DNA of 64,000 nucleotides from positions 1 to 64,000 of the forward strand of contig JAQBTQ010000009.1 of assembly GCA_027624855.1 (NCBI GenBank), read 5' to 3'. The notes under the pieces are model-generated. The model searched no databases and was not told the origin of the DNA. It saw only the letters and a program-made list of their open reading frames with translations. Below, in pieces: positions 55,112 through 63,497 of the stretch; positions within the stretch are counted from its first letter, which is position 1, and each line of letters opens with the position of its first letter. This DNA comes from Bacteroidota bacterium. GTDB lineage: Bacteria > Bacteroidota > Bacteroidia > Flavobacteriales_D > Sanyastnellaceae. The translations under genes and the position numbers were made by a program.

Positions 55112-56227
55112 ATGAAAATGATGGATTCCATCCCTGAAGCAATTGAGGCCATCCGGCGAGGCGAAGTAATCATAGTGGTAGACGACGAAGATCGAGAGAA
55201 TGAAGGGGACTTTTTGATAGCCGCTAGGCATGCAACTCCGGAGGTGGTCAATTTCATGGCCACCCATGGGCGAGGTTTGATTTGTGCTCCCTTAATCGAA
55301 AACCGTTGTGATGAGTTAGGACTTGAGTTGATGGTCGAATCCAATAATGCCGCTTACGAAACCCCGTTCACTGTTTCTGTGGATTTGATTGGTCATGGCT
55401 GTACAACTGGGATATCTGCCCAGGATCGGTCAAAAACGATCCAAGCGCTTATTGATCCAAAAACGGATCCTAAGTCGCTCGGAAAACCAGGACATATTTT
55501 CCCGTTGCGAGCCAAAAAAGGGGGTGTACTGCGCAGACCAGGTCATACAGAGGCAGCCATAGATTTCTCACGCCTTGCAGGTTTTGAACCCGCTGGAGTC
55601 ATTGTTGAAATCATGAATGAAGATGGTTCGATGGCCCGCTTACCCGAATGCCGCGAGTTGGCAGAGAAATTCAATTTGAAACTCGTTTCGATTGCAGATT
55701 TAATCGAATACCGATTGCAAAACGAGACCCTCATCGAAAGGAAATTCGAAACTGAAATCCAAACTGCGTTTGGGGAATTCAAGGCAATCGTCTTCAAGCA
55801 ACTCACCAATGAAGTCGAACACCTCGCACTTGTCAAAGGGGCATGGGACATCAACGATGAAGTGCCGCTTCGTGTGCATAGCACGAGTATGGTTGGTGAC
55901 GTTTTTCAAATAACCGACTTCGGAAAGGGCCCAATGCTGCATGCCGCAATGCAAAAAATCGATGAAATCGGTCACGGCGCCATCATTTACATCAACAAGC
56001 TTCGGAAGGGGGGCGGAATTTTAGATGAGCTAAAGGCCTACAATAAACTCAAAGGCACCGATCGGTCATTCGAAAACAAGATGGACGCCAAAGATTATGG
56101 CATTGGCGCCCAAATTATCCGCCAGCTAGGAATCCAAAAGTGCCATGTCCTGACCAATACTCCCCGAAATCCGGGTCCAATTGGGTATGGACTGGAAATC
56201 ATCAAAACTTCGCCTTTGACCCCTTGA
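55112..56227 (+). CDS. ribB: DHBP synthase with degenerate GTP cyclohydrolase II domain
   Basis: A 371-residue protein. Residues 1-205 are a complete RibB: VVDDEDRENEGDF (metal-binding acids), THGRGLIC, HGCTTGISAQDR and RRPGHTEAAID. Residues 210-371 align with GTP cyclohydrolase II but have lost the zinc cysteines (RVHSTSMVGDVF followed by no CDC) and the GTP-binding RQEGRGIG, here LRKGGGILD. So it should make only 3,4-dihydroxy-2-butanone-4-phosphate, like the RibBX-type variants known in other phyla; RibA activity comes from the gene at 41024. The gene is monocistronic with its own terminator. Confidence 0.93.
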   Translation: MKMMDSIPEAIEAIRRGEVIIVVDDEDRENEGDFLIAARHATPEVVNFMATHGRGLICAPLIENRCDELGLELMVESNNAAYETPFTVSVDLIGHGCTTGISAQDRSKTIQALIDPKTDPKSLGKPGHIFPLRAKKGGVLRRPGHTEAAIDFSRLAGFEPAGVIVEIMNEDGSMARLPECRELAEKFNLKLVSIADLIEYRLQNETLIERKFETEIQTAFGEFKAIVFKQLTNEVEHLALVKGAWDINDEVPLRVHSTSMVGDVFQITDFGKGPMLHAAMQKIDEIGHGAIIYINKLRKGGGILDELKAYNKLKGTDRSFENKMDAKDYGIGAQIIRQLGIQKCHVLTNTPRNPGPIGYGLEIIKTSPLTP

Positions 56228-56240
56228 AAGAGAATAAAAA

Positions 56241-56260
56241 AAGGGGCTTTTCAGCCCCTT
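56241..56260. terminator. Bidirectional rho-independent terminator between ribB and rpmE2
   Basis: AAGGGGCT-TTTC-AGCCCCTT is flanked by an A-run on the left and T-rich sequence on the right, so it can serve both convergent genes. Confidence 0.88.
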
Positions 56261-56286
56261 GATTTTTCTTCATTTAATTCCTCAGC

Positions 56287-56568
56287 TCAAGCCTCTTCCC
56301 CTTTGGGGGCATCCTTCTTATCAAACTTCTGATACTTCTGTCGGAATTTATCAATACGTCCTGCAGTATCCACGAATTGCGCCTTTCCGGTATAAAACGG
56401 ATGCGACTTGTGACTGACTTCTACCTTAACCAATGGATATTCATTGCCATCTTCCCATTGAATGGTTTCTTTGGTCGCAGCTGCAGACCGACTTAAGAAA
56501 GCATATTCATTTGACATGTCTTTGAAGACAACCAATCGATAGTTCTCGGGGTGAATTCCTGATTTCAT
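56287..56568 (-). CDS. rpmE2: 50S ribosomal protein L31, type B (zinc-free)
   Basis: A 93-residue protein beginning [20 protein letters not shown], with [12 protein letters not shown] and [10 protein letters not shown]. It has no cysteine, which defines the zinc-independent type B form. A perfect TATCTTTG box is 29 bases upstream. No Zur-like operator was recognised. Confidence 0.96.
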   Translation of the reverse strand: MKSGIHPENYRLVVFKDMSNEYAFLSRSAAATKETIQWEDGNEYPLVKVEVSHKSHPFYTGKAQFVDTAGRIDKFRQKYQKFDKKDAPKGEEA

Positions 56569-56597
56569 AGTGCGTAATTAATAACCCAAAAGGGGCG

Positions 56598-56605
56598 CAA
56601 AGATA
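56598..56605 (-). promoter_or_regulatory. TAnnTTTG box of rpmE2
   Basis: TATCTTTG on the minus strand, perfect match, giving a leader of roughly 25 bases. Confidence 0.58.
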
Positions 56606-56699
56606 ATCCACATCTAGTGAAATTCAAATACTGGCATTTTTTAACGAACTCATGTCAATAACACTTTTTAGTTCAGCGTTTATCATTTGAAATGCCACC

Positions 56700-56801
56700 G
56701 ATGTTTGTAGTGGTTTTAAGTGAGTTTAGCGCAAGCTAAGCATCAAGTGATAATTTGGTTAAGTTGGTCCTGTCCCAGAACGCTGGGACAGGACTATTTT
56801 T
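56700..56801 (+). ncRNA. Candidate small RNA ending in an orphan terminator
   Basis: The 358-bp gap 56569-56926 has no credible reading frame. It holds a perfect 12-bp hairpin, GTCCTGTCCCAG-AACG-CTGGGACAGGAC (56767-56794), followed by TATTTTTTTA, an ideal rightward terminator. The only upstream rightward gene, ribB, already ends at its own terminator, and rpmE2 between them is leftward. About 30 bases before it is TTAGC-GCAA-GCTAA (56726-56739), a stem with a GNRA loop. The 5' end is a guess; GATGTTTG (56699-56706) resembles a promoter box with one mismatch. Confidence 0.4.
56767..56801 (+). terminator. Orphan rho-independent terminator
   Basis: Perfect 12-bp stem, AACG loop and T-rich tail on the plus strand, with no protein gene directly in front of it. 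Confidence 0.85.
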
Positions 56802-56926
56802 TTATACTCTTCTTAACGCCTTCACAACAAAACCCGAGAAACAAAAGCGGAATGTTCCACATCAACCGGTTGGCAAAATCAGATTAAGCCATTAAATCCT
56901 GGCAACCCTGAGATTAGCTTGCCTTC

Positions 56927-58138
56927 ATGTTCGTAACGACCATTACGCATGGAATCTGGATCTTACTCCATCTATGGTCTCCTTTGAGTTCAACCATCAA
57001 AGGAAACGCTGGACTTGTAGAAGAACACCAACTCCCCTCTGCACTTGCAATAGGGCAATCATACAATGCCACCTGGACGCTGGATATTCATGAGGCCTCA
57101 GGCTTTGCACGATTCCAAGTCCAATTTCCAATTGGCATCGAAGTCGAACCCGTTCAAGTAGAAAACGCTTCATTCTCTTTCAAAGACGGAAAAGCGAAAT
57201 TCATTTGGATTGAAATCCCTCAACAACAGGCGCTTCAACTCGAACTAAAACTGACTGCAGCGCAAGATTTTGAAGGAGGTGAGATCGAACAACAGTTCTC
57301 CTTCATTCGCAATGGAAGCAGGCAAGATGTCGCACTTGCTTCTCACTCCATTTCACTTCCAACAGAAAATGCAATGGCCTCAAAAAGTGATGCATTCAAA
57401 GTGCGCCGGTCTTGGAGTCAAGCAGAATCTTCTGGTGAGGGCATTATGAAATTGGTTCTTTCTGGATTTGAACCCGGGCAGTTTTTAAAAATAACAGAGC
57501 TTATAAAAGACGAATATTCCATTAACCCTCTTTCTGATGGAGCATCTGCGATTCGTGATCGACACAAGAATGAATTGATTTACATCTGGCAATCTGCACC
57601 CAATACCCCGGAAATTGAAATCACTTATTCCGTCGATGAGTCCGCGAAAAACACAATCTCCGGAACGTATTCGACCGTAAAAGATCTCAAGCCCGTCAGC
57701 GGATCCATTCCTGCAATCACTGCCTCAGAAATCGAATCAATTGAACAAGCATCGAACGAAACCGAATTGGCTCAAGTTTCGGAGAAAGATCAAGGAAAAA
57801 CCACACCTCGCGAAGCACCTCTAAAGCAATCAAGCGCCACGCAATCAGACGACGAAGTCGCATTTCGGGTTCAATTATTGGCGACCCGAAAGTCCGTGGG
57901 CCGATCGCGCGTGAAGCGAATCTATTCTTTCCAGGGAGACCTCCGTTCTGAAAAACATGATGCTTGGAACAAATACACAACTGGAAATTATAGCGAATAC
58001 CAGGAGGCTCGGAATTTACGAGAGGACTTGAATGTAAGTCATGATTTCCCCGGCCCATTCGTTACAGCTTATCGCGGCGAAAAAAGAATCACCGTGCAAG
58101 AAGCCCTCCTCATTACGCATCAAAATTGGATTCCCTAA
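56927..58138 (+). CDS. Exported protein with C-terminal SPOR-like domain
   Basis: A 403-residue protein with a hydrophobic N-terminus (THGIWILLHLWSPL). The middle is beta-rich and unassigned, followed by a Ser/Glu/Thr-rich linker (about 255-310). The last 90 residues resemble the SPOR-like peptidoglycan-binding fold of Bacteroidota: AFRVQLLATRK, WNKYTTGNYSEYQEARNL, GPFVTAYRGEKRITVQEAL. SPOR domains bind glycan strands lacking stem peptides at division sites. Its stop overlaps the xerD start (TAATG), which gives a plausible cell-division/chromosome-segregation link (inference). Confidence 0.75.
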   Translation: MFVTTITHGIWILLHLWSPLSSTIKGNAGLVEEHQLPSALAIGQSYNATWTLDIHEASGFARFQVQFPIGIEVEPVQVENASFSFKDGKAKFIWIEIPQQQALQLELKLTAAQDFEGGEIEQQFSFIRNGSRQDVALASHSISLPTENAMASKSDAFKVRRSWSQAESSGEGIMKLVLSGFEPGQFLKITELIKDEYSINPLSDGASAIRDRHKNELIYIWQSAPNTPEIEITYSVDESAKNTISGTYSTVKDLKPVSGSIPAITASEIESIEQASNETELAQVSEKDQGKTTPREAPLKQSSATQSDDEVAFRVQLLATRKSVGRSRVKRIYSFQGDLRSEKHDAWNKYTTGNYSEYQEARNLREDLNVSHDFPGPFVTAYRGEKRITVQEALLITHQNWIP

Positions 58139-59085
58139 TGCCTCGAATAAAATCAGATTGGAATTCTGCTATCAACGGATATGAAACCTACCTCGCATTG
58201 GAGCGAGGACTCAGCGCCAATTCCATTGCTGCATACCTGCGCGACATCTCCAAATTCTCTTCATATTGTTTAGAGCATGAAGCGATTTCCGATCCAGGAC
58301 TCATCGGAATGACTCACATAGAGCATTACATGGGCTTTCTCTTTGATGAGGGAATTGCCCGGAACAGTCAGGCGCGCATGTTATCAGGCATTCGCAGCTT
58401 TTGCAAATACCTCCGTCTCGAAAAGATCCTCGAAGGAAACCCCGTAGAATTGATTGAAGCACCGAAACCACAGCGCAAACTTCCTGATGTTTTGTCTGTG
58501 AATGAAATCAGTGCCATCATCCAAAGCGTGGATTTGTCCAGAAGAGAAGGCGTGAGAAATCGCGCTATGCTTGAAGTATTGTATAGTTGTGGCTTGAGGG
58601 TAACCGAATTGTGCGAGCTCCAATTGTCCAAAGTCGATTTCGTGGACAAAGTCATTCAAGTAATCGGAAAAGGCAACAAGGAACGGATGATTCCTATTGG
58701 GACAACTGCGATCAATGCCATCGATGATTATCTGGCGCAATACCGCGCAGATATCATCCCGATGAAAGGACACGAAGACACCTTGTTTCTCGGTCGACAA
58801 GGACGAGGGTTGAGCCGTCAAATGGCGTTTACCATGTTGCGCCGTGTTGCCATACAGGCCCAGGTACGAAAGTCCATTAGTCCCCATACCTTTCGACACA
58901 GCTTTGCTACCCATCTATTGGAAGCGGGCGCCGATCTTCGAGCCGTTCAAGAAATGCTTGGACATGCACAGATTGTGACCACTGAAATTTACACGCACTT
59001 GGACCGGAGGTTTTTAAGAAACCAAATCGATCAATTTCATCCAAGAAGCCAACAGGCAGCTCGGGCGGTAAAAAATCCTTCATGA
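58138..59085 (+). CDS. xerD: Tyrosine recombinase XerD
   Basis: A 315-residue protein. The N-terminal SAM-like domain (YETYLALERGLSANSIAAYL) precedes the catalytic domain with the pentad visible: Arg in YSCGLRVTEL, Lys in GKGNKERMIP, HTFRHSFATHLLEAGA (His and Arg), His in LGHAQIVTTEIYTH and the Tyr nucleophile in EIYTH. It resolves chromosome dimers at dif with XerC. ATG 58138 overlaps the previous stop, and its own stop overlaps the next start (ATGA). Confidence 0.93.
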   Translation: MPRIKSDWNSAINGYETYLALERGLSANSIAAYLRDISKFSSYCLEHEAISDPGLIGMTHIEHYMGFLFDEGIARNSQARMLSGIRSFCKYLRLEKILEGNPVELIEAPKPQRKLPDVLSVNEISAIIQSVDLSRREGVRNRAMLEVLYSCGLRVTELCELQLSKVDFVDKVIQVIGKGNKERMIPIGTTAINAIDDYLAQYRADIIPMKGHEDTLFLGRQGRGLSRQMAFTMLRRVAIQAQVRKSISPHTFRHSFATHLLEAGADLRAVQEMLGHAQIVTTEIYTHLDRRFLRNQIDQFHPRSQQAARAVKNPS

Positions 59086-59618
59086 GCACCATCGCAAAAG
59101 CCTTAGGAACCATGGGAATGTTGATTGCTGTGCTCCATTGCAGTGCACAAGCCCATCCAATGGATGAAAGAGGATACATTGTACGTGTAGGAGATCAAAT
59201 CCCGAGTTTTGAACTCACGGACATAGAAGGAACAACTTATTCATCAAAGTCCTTGCTGGGCACCACCTATGTTCTTCAGTTTACGGCCTCTTGGTGCGGT
59301 GTTTGCCGGGCAGAAATGCCCCATTTAGAATCAGAAGTGTGGCAACGGTTTCGCGAGAAGCCTTTTCTCCTGATTGGCGTTGATTTGGATGAACCTCAAG
59401 AAAAAGTTGCCCAATTCACAGCATCCACTGGTGTAACTTATCCAATGGCACCAGATCCTGGAGGCGAATTGTTTTATCAAATTGCAGGGCCTAAAAGTGG
59501 TGTGACGAGAAATGTTGTGGTCGATGCTAAGGGAGAAATCGTTTTCCTCACTCGTTTATTTAATGAAAGTGAATTCAATGCGATGATTGAGGTCATCGAT
59601 TCAATTTTGAGCCGCTAA
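59082..59618 (+). CDS. TlpA-like thioredoxin-fold protein, exported
   Basis: A 178-residue protein with a signal peptide ending near SAQAHP. The redox motif is W-C-G-V-C in FTASWCGVCRAEMP, followed by LIGVDLDEPQEKVAQF and the cis-Pro region SGVTRNVVVDAKGEIV. It is a TlpA/ResA-like periplasmic thiol reductase or cytochrome c maturation protein; the partner is unknown. Third gene of the SPOR-xerD operon, with 4-bp overlap. It converges on gluQ with 18 bp of overlap. Confidence 0.88.
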   Translation: MSTIAKALGTMGMLIAVLHCSAQAHPMDERGYIVRVGDQIPSFELTDIEGTTYSSKSLLGTTYVLQFTASWCGVCRAEMPHLESEVWQRFREKPFLLIGVDLDEPQEKVAQFTASTGVTYPMAPDPGGELFYQIAGPKSGVTRNVVVDAKGEIVFLTRLFNESEFNAMIEVIDSILSR

Positions 59619-60434
59619 GTTGTCCTTCCAGTGCTTGATGGCCAGCTCAAGCTGTTGGCCAACAGTCCCTTCCAAGTGCGGAATTCCGAGGTGATCAAAG
59701 ACCTCTTGTAACACAAACTCAGGTTTCATTTCGTCTACTGCAGGAGCCATGGATTGTTTTGAAAGTTTCTGGCCTTGTTGATCCAAAGCAAGCGGAACAT
59801 GATGGTACACGAGGGGCTGGCCTCCAAAAACGGATCTCAAATAACAATGAGCTACCGTTGAATGAACCAAATCTGCTCCACGAACAACGTGGGTTATGTT
59901 CAAATCCAAATCGTCGACCACATTGGCCAGGTGATAACTGGGAATTCCGTGCGCATTGCGCAAAACAAAATCACCTACCTCATCGACAAGATTAAACGAT
60001 AGAAAACCCTCACCTTTATCATTCCAGTCAATTTGCTGAGAAGTTGCAAGCAATCGCATGGTTCGCTGGGTTTTCAATGCAAGATCGCGACAGGTGCCAG
60101 GATAAAGTTCATGTCCTTCTAAGTCTTTTCTTGTGCATTGGCATCCATAGGTCAACCCCCTTTCCTTCAACTGATCTAACGCCCATTCGTATCGATCGAA
60201 ATGTTCGGATTGAAAATGAATGTCATCCCAATCCATACCAAACGTTTCCAGCGTATTTTGAATGGAGAGGACCGAACCCTCCGCAACTCGAGGTGCATCC
60301 AAGTCGTCAATTCTCAACAACCACTTCCCACCATGTGCTTTGGCATCCAACCACGAAGCCACTGCTGCGACCATGGACCCCATGTGCAGTGGACCAGAGG
60401 GCGTTGGAGCAAATCGACCTACATAATCAACCAC
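59601..60434 (-). CDS. gluQ: Glutamyl-Q tRNA(Asp) synthetase
   Basis: A 277-residue protein, too short for full GluRS, with no anticodon-binding domain. The HIGH-like motif is in GRFAPTPSGPLHMGSM, zinc ligands in YGCQCTRKDL and YPGTC, and the KMSKS-like motif is QKLSKQS. It charges glutamate onto queuosine of tRNA-Asp. It overlaps the ettA 3' end by 8 bp in the same direction, so it is co-transcribed and probably reinitiates. Confidence 0.94.
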   Translation of the reverse strand: MVDYVGRFAPTPSGPLHMGSMVAAVASWLDAKAHGGKWLLRIDDLDAPRVAEGSVLSIQNTLETFGMDWDDIHFQSEHFDRYEWALDQLKERGLTYGCQCTRKDLEGHELYPGTCRDLALKTQRTMRLLATSQQIDWNDKGEGFLSFNLVDEVGDFVLRNAHGIPSYHLANVVDDLDLNITHVVRGADLVHSTVAHCYLRSVFGGQPLVYHHVPLALDQQGQKLSKQSMAPAVDEMKPEFVLQEVFDHLGIPHLEGTVGQQLELAIKHWKDNLAAQN

Positions 60435-62115
60435 GAACCAGTTTTCGATATTTCACGCGCTGTGGGCCAGCATTGCCCATCCGCTTCTTCCGATTTTCCT
60501 CGTACTCACTATATGTTCCTTCGAACCAGTAGACCTGAGAATCGCCTTCAAAAGCCAAAATGTGCGTGCAAATTCGATCTAAAAAATACCGGTCGTGAGA
60601 AATCACTACTGCGCAGCCAGCAAAGGATTGAATTCCTTCTTCCAATGCTCGCAATGTATCCACATCGATGTCGTTCGTAGGCTCGTCCAGCAAAAGCACA
60701 TTGGCTTCTGTTTTCAACGTCATGGCCAAATGCAATCGATTACGTTCACCACCTGATAGCACGCCGCATTTCTTTTGCTGATCTGCACCGTTGAAATTGA
60801 AACGAGATACATAAGCCCGGCTATTGAACAGCTTTCCGCCAATCTCGAGCTGCTCATTCCCTCCACTAATCACTTCCCATACCGATTTGTTCGGGTCAAT
60901 CTCTTTGTGCCGTTGGTCCACATATCCAATTTCAACTGTCTCTCCTACTTGAAACTCCCCACGATCTGGCTGTTCCTCACCCATAATCATCCTGAACAAC
61001 GTTGTTTTTCCGGCTCCGTTAGGACCAATAACCCCCACAATTCCGGCCGGCGGTAGCTTGAAGTTCAAATCTTCAATGAGCAAACGATCACCAAAGGCCT
61101 TTTGCAAATTGGTTGCATCGATTACTGCGTTCCCCAATCGAGGACCATTGGGAATTGGGATGGTAAGCCTCGCATCTTTCTCATTCGTTCCTTCAGCCAA
61201 CATTTGCTCGTAGTTGTTGACACGGGCCTTGTTCTTAGCACGTCGGCCTTTTGGAGATTGTCGCACCCACTCCAATTCACGCTCCAATTCTTTGCGTCTT
61301 TTTGACTCTTGTTTTTCCTCCCGAGCCAATCTTTTTGATTTCTGTTCCAACCAAGATGCGTAATTCCCCTCGTAAGGAATGCCTTCGCCTCGATCCAATT
61401 CCAAAATCCATTTTGCCACATTGTCCAGGAAATACCGGTCGTGTGTCACACACAAAACCGTTCCAGGATATTGTTCCAAATGTTGCTCCAACCAATCGAT
61501 GGACTCCGCATCCAAATGGTTCGTTGGCTCGTCCAACAACAATACATCTGGCTGTTGCAATAGCAATCGACACAAGGCCACCCGACGGCGCTCTCCACCT
61601 GATAACAATTCGATTTTAGCGTCATCTGGAGGACAGCGAAGCGCATCCATCGCAATGCTCAACTTGGTATCCAATTCCCATGCATTGAGTGCATCGATTC
61701 GATCCTGTACCTCCGATTGCCGCTGAATCAGTGATTCCATTTTGTCCGGATTGTTCAGGATTTCTTCATCCATAAATCGGGCATTGATCTCTTCGTATTC
61801 CTTGAGAACATTCACGATTTCCGCCGTTCCCTCTTCCACGATTTCCCTTACGGTTTTTTGCTCATCCAATTCTGGTTCTTGTGAAAGGTATCCAACCGTG
61901 ATACCCGGCGACCAAGTCACATCACCGCTATAGGCATCGTCAAGCCCTGCAATGATTTTCATCACAGTGGATTTCCCTGCACCATTGGCTCCAAGGATCC
62001 CAATTTTGGCACCGTAATAAAACCCGAGCGTCACGTCTTTGAGTATCTGTTTTCCAGCGGGCGTCACCTTGTTTACCCGGTGCATACTAAAAATGACTTT
62101 CTTATCGTCTGACAT
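60427..62115 (-). CDS. ettA: Energy-dependent translational throttle EttA (ABC-F)
   Basis: About 562 residues from ATG 62115 (MSDDKKVIFSMHRVNK). Two ABC domains: Walker A GANGAGKST and GPNGAGKTT; signatures LSGGERRRVAL and LSGGERNRLHL; Walker B LLLDEPTNHLD and LLLDEPTNDID. The linker (REEKQESKRRKELERELEW) and the arm insertion in the first domain are typical of EttA. No membrane domain: it binds the ribosomal E site and gates elongation according to the ADP/ATP ratio. It is followed by gluQ. Confidence 0.96.
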   Translation of the reverse strand: MSDDKKVIFSMHRVNKVTPAGKQILKDVTLGFYYGAKIGILGANGAGKSTVMKIIAGLDDAYSGDVTWSPGITVGYLSQEPELDEQKTVREIVEEGTAEIVNVLKEYEEINARFMDEEILNNPDKMESLIQRQSEVQDRIDALNAWELDTKLSIAMDALRCPPDDAKIELLSGGERRRVALCRLLLQQPDVLLLDEPTNHLDAESIDWLEQHLEQYPGTVLCVTHDRYFLDNVAKWILELDRGEGIPYEGNYASWLEQKSKRLAREEKQESKRRKELERELEWVRQSPKGRRAKNKARVNNYEQMLAEGTNEKDARLTIPIPNGPRLGNAVIDATNLQKAFGDRLLIEDLNFKLPPAGIVGVIGPNGAGKTTLFRMIMGEEQPDRGEFQVGETVEIGYVDQRHKEIDPNKSVWEVISGGNEQLEIGGKLFNSRAYVSRFNFNGADQQKKCGVLSGGERNRLHLAMTLKTEANVLLLDEPTNDIDVDTLRALEEGIQSFAGCAVVISHDRYFLDRICTHILAFEGDSQVYWFEGTYSEYEENRKKRMGNAGPQRVKYRKLVRG

Positions 62116-62154
62116 TGTGCGTATTGATCTTATGTGCAATAATAATCGGTGAAA

Positions 62155-63402
62155 TTAACCTTTCATCAATTCAATTACCGTGATTTCTGGTGGCATTCCA
62201 ATCCTGCCATGAAAACCCAAGACTCCAAAACCTCGGTTGATATGCAAAAATTGTCCTTGCTCTTCATACAACCCACCCCACCGTTTGTACCTCCATTTGC
62301 TCGGCGACCACTTCACTCCCAGCCATGGAATCTCCATACCGAATTGCATCCCATGGGTATGCCCACTTAGGGTGAGTTCAATGGGTGCTTTCCCTTGCAT
62401 CACTTGTTCTTCCCAATGGGTGGGATCATGCGACATGAGAATGGTCACCTTGTTCTCACATCCGCTTTCTTCCATAGCTTTCTTCAAATCACCCGACTTG
62501 CGAAATCCCCTTCCCCAATTTTCGACGCCCAAGAGCAGTAGTTCTTCATTCCCTTTTCGAATTTTCACATGCTCGTTTCTCAATAGACGAAAGCCCATCT
62601 CTTCATGAATTTGATACAGTCTTTGGCGACTCGCTTCTCGCTCTTCATCTTCGAATGGGCCATAGTCAGCATAATCATGATTTCCCATGATGGAAAACTT
62701 TCCAAGCGGTGCACTCAACTTGGCAAAGGGAGAAATCCAAGGCTCTGCTTCCTCAGCGTGAACGTTGACTAAATCGCCCGTGAACAAAATCAAATCTGCA
62801 TTCAGTCGATTGATTCCCTCTAGCGCATCCAATACAGGTCCAGGAGTTCCGATAAAACTCCCCAAGTGTGCATCGGATATTTGGACAATACACAAGCCAT
62901 CGAAACTGTCCGGCAACGAGGGAATTGGAATCCGTATTCGCTCTGTTCGAAAGGCAAATTTGCCCCATGTTACGCCATACAAGAAGCTTGCGAAGGTCAA
63001 ACCTGACAAAGCCACCCCCAAATCTGTCAAGAACGATTTCCGCGAAATTGGACGGATAGAACCTGAGGACCTGCTTTGACCAAATGATAGCAATTGACGA
63101 ATCCATTCAGCTATTTCAAAACTCGACATCACCAGTTTCGGCATGAAGACTGTGAAAAATGAGATGGACAGGATGGAAAGCAATCGTGGATGTGTCGCCC
63201 TCCAAGTTGGCCACATGAATCCATTGATTACAAATGCTATCCAAACAATAACCATCAAAAAAACCCATGTGCGCCGTATCTGAAACCAATGAGCACTTCG
63301 CTCAAATTTTCGTTTCAAAAGTCGGTAAGCCAGCCATTCAATGGTGGAAAGCAAAGACGTCATGAAGACGAACATGAAAATCATTCTACCTATCGGGGGC
63401 AT
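62155..63402 (-). CDS. Membrane-anchored metallophosphoesterase
   Basis: A 415-residue protein (ATG 63384 is an alternative start). About four N-terminal hydrophobic helices (to about 150) precede a calcineurin-like phosphoesterase domain with its metal motifs in order: ISDAHLG, FTGDLVN, MGNHDYAD, MSHDPTHW and SGHTHGMQ. The layout matches YkuE/YaeI-like enzymes; some act on UDP-diacylglucosamine or lipids, but the substrate here is not known. It is probably its own transcription unit, upstream of ettA on the same strand with 39 bp between them. Confidence 0.9.
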   Translation of the reverse strand: MPPIGRMIFMFVFMTSLLSTIEWLAYRLLKRKFERSAHWFQIRRTWVFLMVIVWIAFVINGFMWPTWRATHPRLLSILSISFFTVFMPKLVMSSFEIAEWIRQLLSFGQSRSSGSIRPISRKSFLTDLGVALSGLTFASFLYGVTWGKFAFRTERIRIPIPSLPDSFDGLCIVQISDAHLGSFIGTPGPVLDALEGINRLNADLILFTGDLVNVHAEEAEPWISPFAKLSAPLGKFSIMGNHDYADYGPFEDEEREASRQRLYQIHEEMGFRLLRNEHVKIRKGNEELLLLGVENWGRGFRKSGDLKKAMEESGCENKVTILMSHDPTHWEEQVMQGKAPIELTLSGHTHGMQFGMEIPWLGVKWSPSKWRYKRWGGLYEEQGQFLHINRGFGVLGFHGRIGMPPEITVIELMKG

Positions 63403-63497
63403 AATCTTGAATGCTTATTCAATTTATCCAAGCGCCGCAAAAATAAGAACCGGGTGCTCGGACAAACTGTCAATACACGCCAATTCTTCGAAAATTT

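Noticed and set aside
55736-56227. Bifunctional RibBA annotation
   Set aside because: The zinc cysteines and GTP loop of the second half are missing, so I call only DHBP synthase activity.
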